The notes beneath the pieces are model-generated. The model was not told the origin of the DNA and ran no database searches. It saw only the letters and a list, made by a program, of their open reading frames with translations. A stretch of 16,529 bases of DNA from Streptosporangiaceae bacterium (GTDB lineage: Bacteria; Actinomycetota; Actinomycetes; Streptosporangiales; Streptosporangiaceae): assembly GCA_030045295.1 (NCBI GenBank), contig JASIGD010000389.1, positions 1-16,529 on the forward strand. The letters run 5' to 3'. Of the stretch, positions 1-6,359 are shown piece after piece; the stretch's first letter is position 1, and the number at the start of each line of letters is the position of its first letter. A program made the translations under genes and the position numbers.

Positions 1-891
1 CTCGACAGCCGCTGGCTGCAGAACGCCTGGGACGACGGCCGCCATCCGGCCGAGGCGGCCCGCGCCCGCGCCGCCGCGCGGCACCTGCCCGACATCCAGC
101 TCCGGTTCGCCACCCTGCTGGGCCGGCTGGGCCCGGCCCTGGACGGCCCCGGCGCGTTGGCCGACGCGGACGCCTGGTACTTCATCCTGGAGGGCACCCG
201 CGAGCCGTCCGTCGCCGAAGCCCAGGCCATGGCCATCACCGAGCTAGCCGCCCGGGCCGCCACCGATCCGGCCGCCGAGCCGCGCGCGATGCTGCTGGCC
301 GTCGACGACTACAGCGCCGTCTCCGGCCGGGTGTCCATGTCGAACCTGTACGAACGGGGCCGGTCGCTCGGCATCGGGGTGCAGGTCTCGGGCCAGTCCT
401 GGCAGGGCCTGGGCGCCGATGAGGACGAGCGGTACCGGATCGCGGCCACCGCCGACGGCGGGATCTGGGTGCTGCACACCCCGTACCCAGAACCGCTGGT
501 GAGGCTGGCCGGCCAGCGCCGGGTCCTGGAGACCGCGCACAAGCTGGTCGGCGCCGCGTGGGGCGATGAGGGCACCACCCGCGAGCAGCGGGCCTGGATC
601 GCCGACCCGGAGCTGATCCGCAGGCTGCAGACCGGGCAGGCCTGCTACATCCACCGCGGCGCGGCCACCTTCGTCCAGGTCGCCCGGCCCAGGCCCTCGC
701 CGCTGACCGTGCCCGGCGCCGGCCCCGGCCCCGAACCCGCGATCCGGCTGCCCGCGCCTCGCCGCGAGCCCACACCCGAACCCGCGCCCGAGCCTTCTAA
801 CGAGCCGGGGAACCAGCGCGGGACCCGGCCCGAGCCGCTGCCGGTCCCGGGCGACCTGGACGACGTGCTCGGGCCCGGAACCGACCCGTGA
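1..891 (+). CDS. Conjugative coupling ATPase (VirD4/TraD/FtsK-like), C-terminal part, 5' truncated
   Basis: The reading frame is open from the first base to the TGA at 889-891 (296 codons), so the start and the Walker A motif lie outside the window. The visible part has a hydrophobic strand ending in two acidic residues (LLAVDDYS, near codons 99-106), which fits a Walker B in the coupling-protein family. A segment SLGIGVQVSGQSWQGLG follows and resembles the region after Walker B in actinobacterial 'type IV secretory system conjugative DNA transfer' proteins. The last 70 residues or so are a Pro/Glu/Arg-rich low-complexity tail. Such ATPases pump DNA through the membrane during conjugation. 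The next gene starts inside its stop codon, so the two are probably translated together. The family call rests on recognised sequence character. An FtsK/HerA-like ATPase outside conjugation remains possible. Confidence 0.72.
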   Translation, partial: LDSRWLQNAWDDGRHPAEAARARAAARHLPDIQLRFATLLGRLGPALDGPGALADADAWYFILEGTREPSVAEAQAMAITELAARAATDPAAEPRAMLLAVDDYSAVSGRVSMSNLYERGRSLGIGVQVSGQSWQGLGADEDERYRIAATADGGIWVLHTPYPEPLVRLAGQRRVLETAHKLVGAAWGDEGTTREQRAWIADPELIRRLQTGQACYIHRGAATFVQVARPRPSPLTVPGAGPGPEPAIRLPAPRREPTPEPAPEPSNEPGNQRGTRPEPLPVPGDLDDVLGPGTDP

Positions 892-1385
892 CCACGGGCC
901 CGTTCGCCGCGCTGGGCCTGCCCGCCCGCCCGGACCTGGCCGATGAGCAGGTCCGCGCGGCTTGGCGCGCCATCGCCGCCGCCACCCATCCGGACCGCCC
1001 GGACGGCGGCGACGCCGCCAGGTACACCGCGGCGGCCGCCGCCTACGCCCAGCTGCGCACTCCCTGGGGACGCAGCGAGGCGTACGCTGACCTGACCGCC
1101 AGCGCCGGACCTGCCACCGTGCCGCTGCCGACCTTTCCGGTCGCGGATCCCGCGCCCTCCGCCCGGTCCGGCGGGCTGGCCCGCGGCATCTGGCTGCTGC
1201 CGGCCCGGGTCCGCCGCGGCCGTCCGCTCCGGCTGGCCCTGCGCGGGATGGCCGCCGCCGTCCTGATCCTGCTCGCCGTCGCCCTGGTGCCCGGCCAGCC
1301 GGCCGGTCCGGCCACCGCCACCGGCATCCTCACCTGGTTCCTGCTCACCGGCCGCGCCGACCTGGCGCCCCCGCCGGGACGGTAG
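888..1385 (+). CDS. J-domain (DnaJ-like) small membrane protein
   Basis: A 165-aa protein with an N-terminal J-like domain carrying the HPD signature at residues 34-36, the motif through which J-proteins stimulate Hsp70/DnaK ATPase. Helix II (DEQVRAAWRAIAAATHPD) and an Ala-rich helix III are recognisable. The glycine-rich and zinc-finger regions of true DnaJ are absent. The second half has a basic stretch (about 107-119) and two hydrophobic segments (about 120-135 and 139-155), so it is probably membrane-anchored with the J-domain in the cytoplasm. It begins with GTG at 888 and overlaps the stop of the coupling ATPase gene (GTGA), which implies translational coupling and a shared job, perhaps recruiting DnaK to the transfer machinery. 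That role is inference. Confidence 0.72.
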   Translation: MTTGPFAALGLPARPDLADEQVRAAWRAIAAATHPDRPDGGDAARYTAAAAAYAQLRTPWGRSEAYADLTASAGPATVPLPTFPVADPAPSARSGGLARGIWLLPARVRRGRPLRLALRGMAAAVLILLAVALVPGQPAGPATATGILTWFLLTGRADLAPPPGR

Positions 1386-1435
1386 GGCGGGCGCTTACTG
1401 ACCGGCGCCGGGGCAGGGCCATCGCGACAACCAGG

Positions 1436-2296
1436 TCACCGGGCAGGCGGCCGCCGGCCACGCTGACCGCGACGGCGGCTCGCCGAGTGGAAATCATGGT
1501 CGCGCCGGATGAGACGCTCGATCTCGGCCCGCTCCGCCGCGCCGAGCTCATCGGCCGACTCGCCCAGCAGGCCCAGCACGTAGCCGACCGACGTCCCGAC
1601 CTGGACGGTGAGATCCCGAGTGGCGCCCAGCCTGGACCGGCGGTGGGTGAGCACGACCACCCGCCGGACCGTGACCCGCTGGCCGCGCTCGTGCAGGAAC
1701 CGTTCCAGCTCGCTGGCTGACTCGTTGAGCTGCTCGCTCGGCGAGCGACCCTTCCGGTCGGTGATCGGCCGCTGCTCGACGAGGTTCCCGTAGTTGTCGT
1801 ACTTGTCGGCGCGCCAGCGGTCACCGTCGATCTGCACGGTGGCGTTGATGTTCTTCACCTCGATGGCGAGCAGCCCGCGCGGGCCGAGGAGAAGATGGTC
1901 GATCTCACCGCGCCGGTTGCGGTACCCGCGCAGCAGCGTCCAGTCGTCGCCCAGGGCGCGCCCCAGCTCGACCGCGACCAGCTGCTCACCCGCGATCCCG
2001 GCCCTGATCTTCTCCTCGGCGTCGGTCGGATCGGCGTCCACGGCCGGCTGAGGTGGCACTCGCCGCTTCTCGGCCCACACGCCGAGCGACAGCCGCAGCC
2101 ACGCCCACCAGCTGTGCTGCGCGCGCGCCCGGTCGCGCTTGACCCGGACCGTCTGGACGCGGGCCTGGTACCGGATGAGCTCGTCCTGGTATCCAGCCAG
2201 CGCCCGCTTCTGCGCCGCCGCCCGCCGCCGCGACACGTCGTCCAGCATGTCGCCGGGATGATTGGAAAGCTCAACGACCTGCACGTCGCGGCTCAC
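1436..2296 (-). CDS. NERD (nuclease-related) domain protein
   Basis: A 286-aa protein whose central part (about residues 98-215) matches the NERD family: G103-E104, then G130-E-I-D133-H, then the strand A144-I-E146-V-K148. This is a PD-(D/E)XK-like arrangement (acidic residue, ExK) expected to bind metal and cleave DNA. Activity is not established for most members. The first 75 residues are charged and probably helical or coiled-coil, with a Trp-rich hydrophobic patch SWWAWLRLSLGVW at 62-74. The C-terminal tail is Arg-rich (274-286), fitting nucleic-acid contact. The GTG start at 2296 has no good Shine-Dalgarno sequence, so an in-frame GTG at 2284 or ATG at 2248 could be used. It converges with the J-domain gene and is divergent from the methyltransferase gene at 2474. 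It may be element cargo or a defence nuclease, but nothing in the sequence proves either. Confidence 0.8.
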   Translation of the reverse strand: MSRDVQVVELSNHPGDMLDDVSRRRAAAQKRALAGYQDELIRYQARVQTVRVKRDRARAQHSWWAWLRLSLGVWAEKRRVPPQPAVDADPTDAEEKIRAGIAGEQLVAVELGRALGDDWTLLRGYRNRRGEIDHLLLGPRGLLAIEVKNINATVQIDGDRWRADKYDNYGNLVEQRPITDRKGRSPSEQLNESASELERFLHERGQRVTVRRVVVLTHRRSRLGATRDLTVQVGTSVGYVLGLLGESADELGAAERAEIERLIRRDHDFHSASRRRGQRGRRPPAR

Positions 2297-2461
2297 CCGG
2301 CCCGGAGGTCCCGCGTCGGCCCGGGCCGCACGGCCCGCCCGCGCCGCTCCGCCTGCGGTTGGTCATTTTGGCCGAACGAGCGGTGGTTCCGCCCCGCTGC
2401 CCCTGCGTGCCGCCCGGGGTGATCCGGGTCGGCGCCGCGGCCGGCCCGGTCGAGGACTTCG

Positions 2462-2467
2462 TATGGT
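2462..2467 (+). promoter_or_regulatory. Putative -10 box (TATGGT) for a leaderless methyltransferase transcript
   Basis: TATGGT lies six bases before the GTG at 2474, the spacing expected when transcription starts at the first base of the start codon. No Shine-Dalgarno sequence precedes the GTG and no clear -35 box is seen. The same arrangement occurs before three other genes in this window. Confidence 0.4.
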
Positions 2468-2473
2468 GGTCAA

Positions 2474-3148
2474 GTGGATCACGACCATTCTCCTTCCCCC
2501 GGCGACACTATCCAGTTCACCCAGGAGTTCTGGGATGACCGCTACCGCTCGGCCGGCAAGCTCTGGAGCGGCCAGCCCAACCCGCAGCTGGTAGCCCAGG
2601 CGGCCGGCCTCAGGCCGGGCGAGGCGCTGGAGGTCGGCAGCGGCGAGGGAGCCGATGCCATCTGGCTGGCCGGTCAGGGCTGGACCGTCACCGCGGTAGA
2701 CGTATCGACCGTAGCCCTGGACAGGGCAGCCGGCCACGCGGCGGCCCGGGGCGAGGAAATCGCCCGGCGAATCACCTGGCGGCACGAAGACATGCGCTCC
2801 TGGGACCCGCGTCCACGGCGGTTTGACCTGGTCTCCGCGCAGTACATGTATCTGCCGGACGGCGAGCTCGAGTCGATGCACCGCAGACTCGCCGCCGCGG
2901 TGCGGCCGGGCGGCACGCTGCTGGTGGTGGGGCACGATCCAGACGATCTGCACGCCAGGCTGGGACCAGCCGGCCGGGCTCACGCGTTCCCGGCCGCCGA
3001 GCAGCTGGCCGCCGCGCTTGATCCCGGCGAATGGGAGATCTTCGTCACCGCCGCCGCCGGGCGGACGATGACCGACCCGGAGGGCCGGCCCGTGACCGTC
3101 AGGGACAGCGTCCTGCGGGCGGTCCGCCGCGTAACACGAGACAGCTGA
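2474..3148 (+). CDS. Class I SAM-dependent methyltransferase (TPMT/TehB-like)
   Basis: A 224-aa Rossmann-fold methyltransferase. SAM motif I is LEVGSGEG (residues 52-59) and the acidic end of beta2 is D76 (VTAVDVS). Motif post-I/II covers the RRFDLVSAQYMYLP segment, and RPGGTLLVVGH around 144-153 is the strand after motif III. The N-terminal WSGQPNPQL segment (31-39) is typical of small actinobacterial methyltransferases resembling the thiopurine/tellurite-resistance group, where it helps close the substrate pocket. The substrate cannot be told. The start is GTG at 2474, supported by a TATGGT box at leaderless distance. The last 50 bp overlap the 3' end of the convergent O-methyltransferase gene, so the two transcripts are complementary there. 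Confidence 0.85.
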   Translation: MDHDHSPSPGDTIQFTQEFWDDRYRSAGKLWSGQPNPQLVAQAAGLRPGEALEVGSGEGADAIWLAGQGWTVTAVDVSTVALDRAAGHAAARGEEIARRITWRHEDMRSWDPRPRRFDLVSAQYMYLPDGELESMHRRLAAAVRPGGTLLVVGHDPDDLHARLGPAGRAHAFPAAEQLAAALDPGEWEIFVTAAAGRTMTDPEGRPVTVRDSVLRAVRRVTRDS

Positions 3149-3800
3149 TCTCCAGGCCGTCGGACTCGGGGAAGGCTATGGACAGGTAGCCGCGGGCCGG
3201 GTCCCGGACGTAGGTCAGGTAGTCGCGCATCTCGGCGGCCATGGAGATCGTGTCGTCGGCTACGACGAGGGCGCCGGCGACCAGGCGCGGCTCCAGCAGG
3301 CGCAGGACCGGAAGATAGAGGTCCTTCCAGCCGTCCAGGAGGACGAACCCGACCGGATCGGTGAGGTCGGCGAGGGTCTCCAGCGCGTCGCCGGCCAGGA
3401 TCGTGACCTGGTCCGCGAGACCGGCTTCGGCAACGTTCGCACGAGCCCGGGCGACCTTGGCCGTGCTCAGCTCGGTACTCACGACGTGGCCGGCGCCGTT
3501 ATCGCGAACGGCCGCGGCCAGGTGCACGGTCGAGATGCCGAACGACGTGCCGAACTCCACTACCGTGGCCGGGCGGCCGGCCCTGACCAGCGCGTAGAGG
3601 AGCCGACCGGCTTCGGGCGAGACCGGGATGTACATCTGCTCGTAGGCGTCGGCTTGCTCGCGCGCCGATGCCGTGGCGAACCCGTTCGGATAGCGCCCGG
3701 CCACGTCGGCCCGGCGGGCATGGTCCTGTTCGGCGGCCCGGAACAACCGGTCGAGTAGGGACCTGACCGGCGGAGAGACAAGCGAGTTCGGCACGATCAC
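3099..3800 (-). CDS. O-methyltransferase, COMT-like class I SAM family
   Basis: A 233-aa protein with SAM motif I VEFGTSFG (81-88) and E110 as the ribose-binding acid. LLDGWKDLY (154-162) and VVADDT (179-184) carry the two acidic positions D156 and D182/D183. These match the divalent-metal-binding pattern of caffeoyl-CoA/catechol O-methyltransferases (family 3, COG4122). It likely methylates a hydroxyl on a small molecule, substrate unknown. GTG at 3800 opens the frame, but a second GTG at 3794 (MPNSLVSPP) sits six bases after a TAGGCT hexamer and has leaderless geometry. I therefore regard 3794 as the more likely start. The 3' end overlaps the convergent methyltransferase gene by 50 bp. The two enzymes belong to different methyltransferase families and are not duplicates. 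Confidence 0.87.
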   Translation of the reverse strand: MIVPNSLVSPPVRSLLDRLFRAAEQDHARRADVAGRYPNGFATASAREQADAYEQMYIPVSPEAGRLLYALVRAGRPATVVEFGTSFGISTVHLAAAVRDNGAGHVVSTELSTAKVARARANVAEAGLADQVTILAGDALETLADLTDPVGFVLLDGWKDLYLPVLRLLEPRLVAGALVVADDTISMAAEMRDYLTYVRDPARGYLSIAFPESDGLEISCLVLRGGPPAGRCP

Positions 3801-3806
3801 AGCCTA
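3801..3806 (-). promoter_or_regulatory. Putative -10 box (TAGGCT) for a leaderless O-methyltransferase transcript
   Basis: Read on the minus strand, TAGGCT is followed by six bases and then GTG at 3794. This is the same layout as at 2462, 4513 and 6347. It favours 3794 over 3800 as the translation start. Confidence 0.35.
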
Positions 3807-3841
3807 GGTGCCGCGCTGGTGGCGATCCGGGCCGCCCGGTA

Positions 3842-3871
3842 TTGCCGGCCGCGGAACCGCGCCGTTACACT
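3842..3871 (+). promoter_or_regulatory. Candidate promoter of the YegP-family gene
   Basis: TTGCCG at 3842-3847 and TACACT at 3866-3871 are separated by 18 bp, a fair housekeeping-sigma promoter. A second AT-rich hexamer, TATATT, lies at 3877-3882. GGAACC at 3853-3858 followed by CGTT at 3874-3877 also resembles an ECF-sigma promoter. Which is used cannot be decided from the sequence. Confidence 0.4.
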
Positions 3872-3921
3872 GCCGTTATATTTGCCGGGCCGACGATGCG
3901 CGCAGTACGGGAGGCACGCTC

Positions 3922-4107
3922 ATGAGCGGAAAGTTCGTCCTGGAGAAGGGCGGTACGGGTAAATTCCACTTCAACCTGCACGCGGCCAACGGGCAGGTCA
4001 TCGCCACGAGCCAGCACTACGAGAGCAAAGAATCGGCGATCAAGGGGATCGAGTCGGTCAAGCACAACGCGCCCGACGCCCCGATTGAAGACAAGACCGA
4101 AGAGTAA
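3922..4107 (+). CDS. YegP-family small protein (DUF1508)
   Basis: A 61-aa protein made of one DUF1508/YegP repeat: the strand GKFVLEKGGTGKFHFNLHAANGQVIATSQHY, then a helix ESKESAIKGIESVKHNA. YegP-like proteins often carry two such repeats and this one has a single unit. The function is unknown. Family members are often small and stress-linked. The ATG at 3922 is chosen because GGGAGG (3909-3914) stands seven bases before it and the family signature begins right there. An upstream in-frame extension back to 3808 has no family similarity and would run through the promoter candidates. The gene ends just before a perfect palindromic terminator. Confidence 0.87.
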   Translation: MSGKFVLEKGGTGKFHFNLHAANGQVIATSQHYESKESAIKGIESVKHNAPDAPIEDKTEE

Positions 4108-4114
4108 CAAGCGA

Positions 4115-4136
4115 GGGGCGCCGCTAGCGGCGCCCC
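4115..4136. terminator. Perfect palindromic terminator between convergent genes
   Basis: GGGGCGCCG, a CTAG loop and CGGCGCCCC form a perfect 22-bp palindrome eight bases after the YegP gene stop. There is no T tract, as is common in actinobacteria. It lies between the 3' ends of two convergent genes, so it can stop transcription from both sides. Confidence 0.75.
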
Positions 4137-4178
4137 AACATCGTGCTGGCCTCGATTCGGCGAGGTCTCGGTGCTCCT

Positions 4179-4388
4179 TTACTGATTTTGATTTCCGCCC
4201 TGGTTGCCTTGGTTGCCCTGGCCCCCGCCGATATCCCCCTCGGCTTGCTTTTCCGCCCCCTGAATCTCGCTGTCGAACTTGCCGCCCGTCTTGTCCTCGG
4301 CCGTCTGCCCGGCTTCCTGGACACCCTTGTCTACGACGTCGGAGTGCTCGCCGGCCATCTGCTCGGCATCGTGCATGAACTCTGACAT
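4179..4388 (-). CDS. MT0933-like antitoxin-family small protein
   Basis: A 69-aa hydrophilic protein. Its core DVVDKGVQEAGQTAEDKTGG (residues 18-37) and following KFDSEIQGAEKQAEG match the MT0933/Rv0909 antitoxin-like family, in which a helix is followed by the D-K-x-T-x-G-K motif. The C-terminus is a low-complexity Gly/Asn/Gln tail (about 53-69). The ATG at 4388 is chosen because GGGAGAG lies 7-8 bases upstream. A longer in-frame start at 4442 would add 18 residues with no family similarity. GGGTAA (minus strand, 4408-4413) resembles the -10 box of actinobacterial stress sigma factor SigB/SigF, but a matching -35 is not seen. No toxin gene is adjacent, so an antitoxin role is doubtful. Many solitary members are probably stress-related. 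Confidence 0.78.
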   Translation of the reverse strand: MSEFMHDAEQMAGEHSDVVDKGVQEAGQTAEDKTGGKFDSEIQGAEKQAEGDIGGGQGNQGNQGGNQNQ

Positions 4389-4512
4389 GGGTCTTCTCTC
4401 CCTCGAGTTACCCGACGCGGTTTGAGCCTCCACCGTAGGCACGCCCTCGACGCGGCGGCAACCCCGGCCCGGTGAAGTATGCGCTAACCCGGCCGGCCGC
4501 TGGCTGATCCGA

Positions 4513-4518
4513 TAGCCT
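4513..4518 (+). promoter_or_regulatory. Putative -10 box (TAGCCT) for a leaderless DUF1648 transcript
   Basis: TAGCCT is followed by six bases and then the GTG at 4525. There is no Shine-Dalgarno sequence and no clear -35 box. Confidence 0.4.
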
Positions 4519-4524
4519 GGCCCG

Positions 4525-4920
4525 GTGGTGACGTCGCTGGCGGCCGGCGGGGTATTCCTGCTGGCGATGATCGCAGCGTCGGTATGGGCCGCCGTCGCCT
4601 GGCCGGCCGATGCGCGGATACCGATCCACTTCGGCTCCCACGAGCACTGCTACTGGGTTCCCAAGCGCGCGGGGCTGTTCGCCTGGCCCGCCGCCGGCGC
4701 GGTCCTGTACGGGATCCTCGGCGGCCTCAGCGCCAGCAGCATGGCGTCCGGCTGGGTGCCCGGCGTGCGTGACGTGCTGATGCCCGCGGTGCTGTGCGTG
4801 GCCGTCGGCTTCCAGGCAGGAGCGTTGGTCCTGGCCCGTCAGCAGCAGGACCCGGCGGGCGCGGCCATCCCGGCGGGTGGCACGGCAGCAGCGAGAGAAA
4901 CCACGGCCCGTTCGGAATAA
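4525..4920 (+). CDS. DUF1648-like integral membrane protein
   Basis: A 131-aa protein with three predicted membrane helices (about residues 4-26, 48-68 and 84-104). The loop after the first helix, DARIPIHFGSHEHCYWVPKRAG, fits the DUF1648 signature in which P-x-H-F is followed by a short loop and K before the second helix. DUF1648 is found in SdpI-type immunity/signalling proteins and in many uncharacterised actinobacterial membrane proteins. This one lacks the full SdpI length. The C-terminal 25 residues are Ala/Thr/Gln-rich and probably cytoplasmic. Translation starts at the tandem GTGGTG, with a TAGCCT box at leaderless distance. It stands alone between the MT0933-like gene and hisS. No partner is visible and the function is unknown. 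Confidence 0.68.
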   Translation: MVTSLAAGGVFLLAMIAASVWAAVAWPADARIPIHFGSHEHCYWVPKRAGLFAWPAAGAVLYGILGGLSASSMASGWVPGVRDVLMPAVLCVAVGFQAGALVLARQQQDPAGAAIPAGGTAAARETTARSE

Positions 4921-5036
4921 GGGGTTCATCGGTTGCGCCCCGGCCCGAGCGGGCTAGCAAACGCTTACTCGGGCGGTGGCCCGTACCATGGCATGTGCCG
5001 CCGCTGCGGGCGGCCTTCGTGCCCGGCACCGTTGAC

Positions 5037-5043
5037 AGGAAGG
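5037..5043 (+). promoter_or_regulatory. Ribosome binding site fixing the hisS start
   Basis: AGGAAGG stands five bases before the ATG at 5049. It supports that start over an in-frame open stretch reaching back to 4794, which overlaps the preceding gene and has no synthetase similarity. Confidence 0.75.
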
Positions 5044-5048
5044 CCTGG

Positions 5049-6344
5049 ATGAGAATCGACAACAGTCCGGCCAGGGGGATGCGGGACCTGCTGCCCGCCG
5101 ACGTCGCGGTCCGTGACCACGTGCTCGAGTCGATCGTGGCGGTGTACCGGCGGTTCGGGTATCAGCGGATCGAGACTCCGGCGCTGGAGAACATCGGCCG
5201 GCTGCAAACCGGGGAGGGCGCGGACAACGAGAAGCTGATCTACCAGGTGCTGCGGCGGGGGCTGCCCCCGCAGGTCCCGGCCGGTACTCCGGTCCGGGAA
5301 CTCGTTGACCTCGGGCTCCGGTATGACCTGACGGTGCCGCTGACCCGGTTCTACGGGAACAACCACGCGTCGCTGCCGTCTCCGTTCCGGTCGTTGCAGG
5401 TGGGACCGGTATGGCGGGCGGAGCGTCCGCAGCGGGGCCGGTACCGGCAGTTCTACCAGTGCGACATCGACATGATCGGCGAGCCGACCGTGCTGGCCGA
5501 GGGGGAGCTGATCGAGGCCACCAGTGAAGCGCTGGCCGCGATCGGGCTGACCGGGACGACGATCAGGCTGTCGGACCGGCGGTTCCTTTCGGCGCTGGCG
5601 GCTGACACCGGAGTCCCGGAGGAGTCGCAGGATGCGTTCTTCATCGCCCTGGACAGGCTCGACAAGATCGGATGGGACGGCGTTCGCGCCGAGTTGCTGG
5701 AGCTGGGGTTCGGCGAGGCTACGGTTTCGGCCGTGCAGGACAAGATCTCGGGGCTGATGGACGTTTCCGCGCCCACGCTGGCCACGGCGCTGAGCGACAG
5801 CCTGCCCAAACTGCCCGGATCGGTGATCGACGACCTGTCGACGACCGCCTCCTGCCTGGACCGGCTGGCTGCGGAGCGCCCGCTGAGCTGGCGGTTCGAT
5901 CCGACGCTGGTGCGCGGGATGGGGTACTACACCGGGCAGGTCTTCGAGGTCACCCACCCGGACATGAGCTCGTCGGTGGCCGGCGGCGGGCGGTACGACA
6001 AGCTGATCGGACGGTCCCTGGGGTACGACGTCCCGGCGTGCGGGTTCTCGATCGGGTTCGAGCGGATCGTGGACCTGCTGTCGCGGCGGCCGACGCGGGA
6101 CGCGGTGGCGGTGCTCGTGGAGCCTGACGTGCCGATCGCGGACGCGCTGGCGGTGGCCCGGGAGATGCGCGGCGCGGTCGGGCCCGAGCGGGTGGTCGAG
6201 ACGATCCGGCGGAGCGGGAAGTTCGGCGCGCAGCTGAGGCGGCTGGAGACGGCGGGATTCACCGGGTTCGTGCTGGTGCGCGCCGAGCAGGGCGTGACGG
6301 TGAGCGGGGAGCTTCGAGCGCTCGGCGGCGAGGCGGGCGCGTAG
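5049..6344 (+). CDS. hisS: Histidyl-tRNA synthetase, Bacteroidetes/eukaryote-like subtype
   Basis: A 431-aa class II aminoacyl-tRNA synthetase that charges tRNA-His. Motif 2 spans about 113-141 (FRSLQVGPVWRAERPQRGRYRQF then YQCDID). The histidine-specific motif LVRGMGYYTG is at 287-296, with the catalytic Arg at 289. Motif 3, with GGGRYDKLIG and GFSIGFER, is at 312-339. The C-terminal anticodon-binding domain is about 353-430. The block LGLRYDLTVPLTRFY (88-102) and the YQCDID segment resemble HisRS of Bacteroidetes and eukaryotes. The usual actinobacterial enzyme instead carries a TDIVTKEMY...LRPEGT pattern at this place. It may therefore be a horizontally acquired or second copy. The ATG at 5049 has an AGGAAGG ribosome site. 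The isochorismatase-family gene starts 15 bases after the stop. Confidence 0.95.
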   Translation: MRIDNSPARGMRDLLPADVAVRDHVLESIVAVYRRFGYQRIETPALENIGRLQTGEGADNEKLIYQVLRRGLPPQVPAGTPVRELVDLGLRYDLTVPLTRFYGNNHASLPSPFRSLQVGPVWRAERPQRGRYRQFYQCDIDMIGEPTVLAEGELIEATSEALAAIGLTGTTIRLSDRRFLSALAADTGVPEESQDAFFIALDRLDKIGWDGVRAELLELGFGEATVSAVQDKISGLMDVSAPTLATALSDSLPKLPGSVIDDLSTTASCLDRLAAERPLSWRFDPTLVRGMGYYTGQVFEVTHPDMSSSVAGGGRYDKLIGRSLGYDVPACGFSIGFERIVDLLSRRPTRDAVAVLVEPDVPIADALAVAREMRGAVGPERVVETIRRSGKFGAQLRRLETAGFTGFVLVRAEQGVTVSGELRALGGEAGA

Positions 6345-6346
6345 CG

Positions 6347-6352
6347 TATCGT
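6347..6352 (+). promoter_or_regulatory. Putative -10 box (TATCGT) for a leaderless isochorismatase transcript
   Basis: TATCGT is followed by seven bases and the GTG at 6360. It lies in the 15-base gap after hisS, so the hydrolase could be transcribed independently of hisS. Confidence 0.4.
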
Positions 6353-6359
6353 CGGTGGC

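Noticed and set aside
4179..4388. A toxin-antitoxin pair around the MT0933-like gene
   Set aside because: Neither neighbour looks like a toxin: one is a YegP protein, the other a DUF1648 membrane protein.
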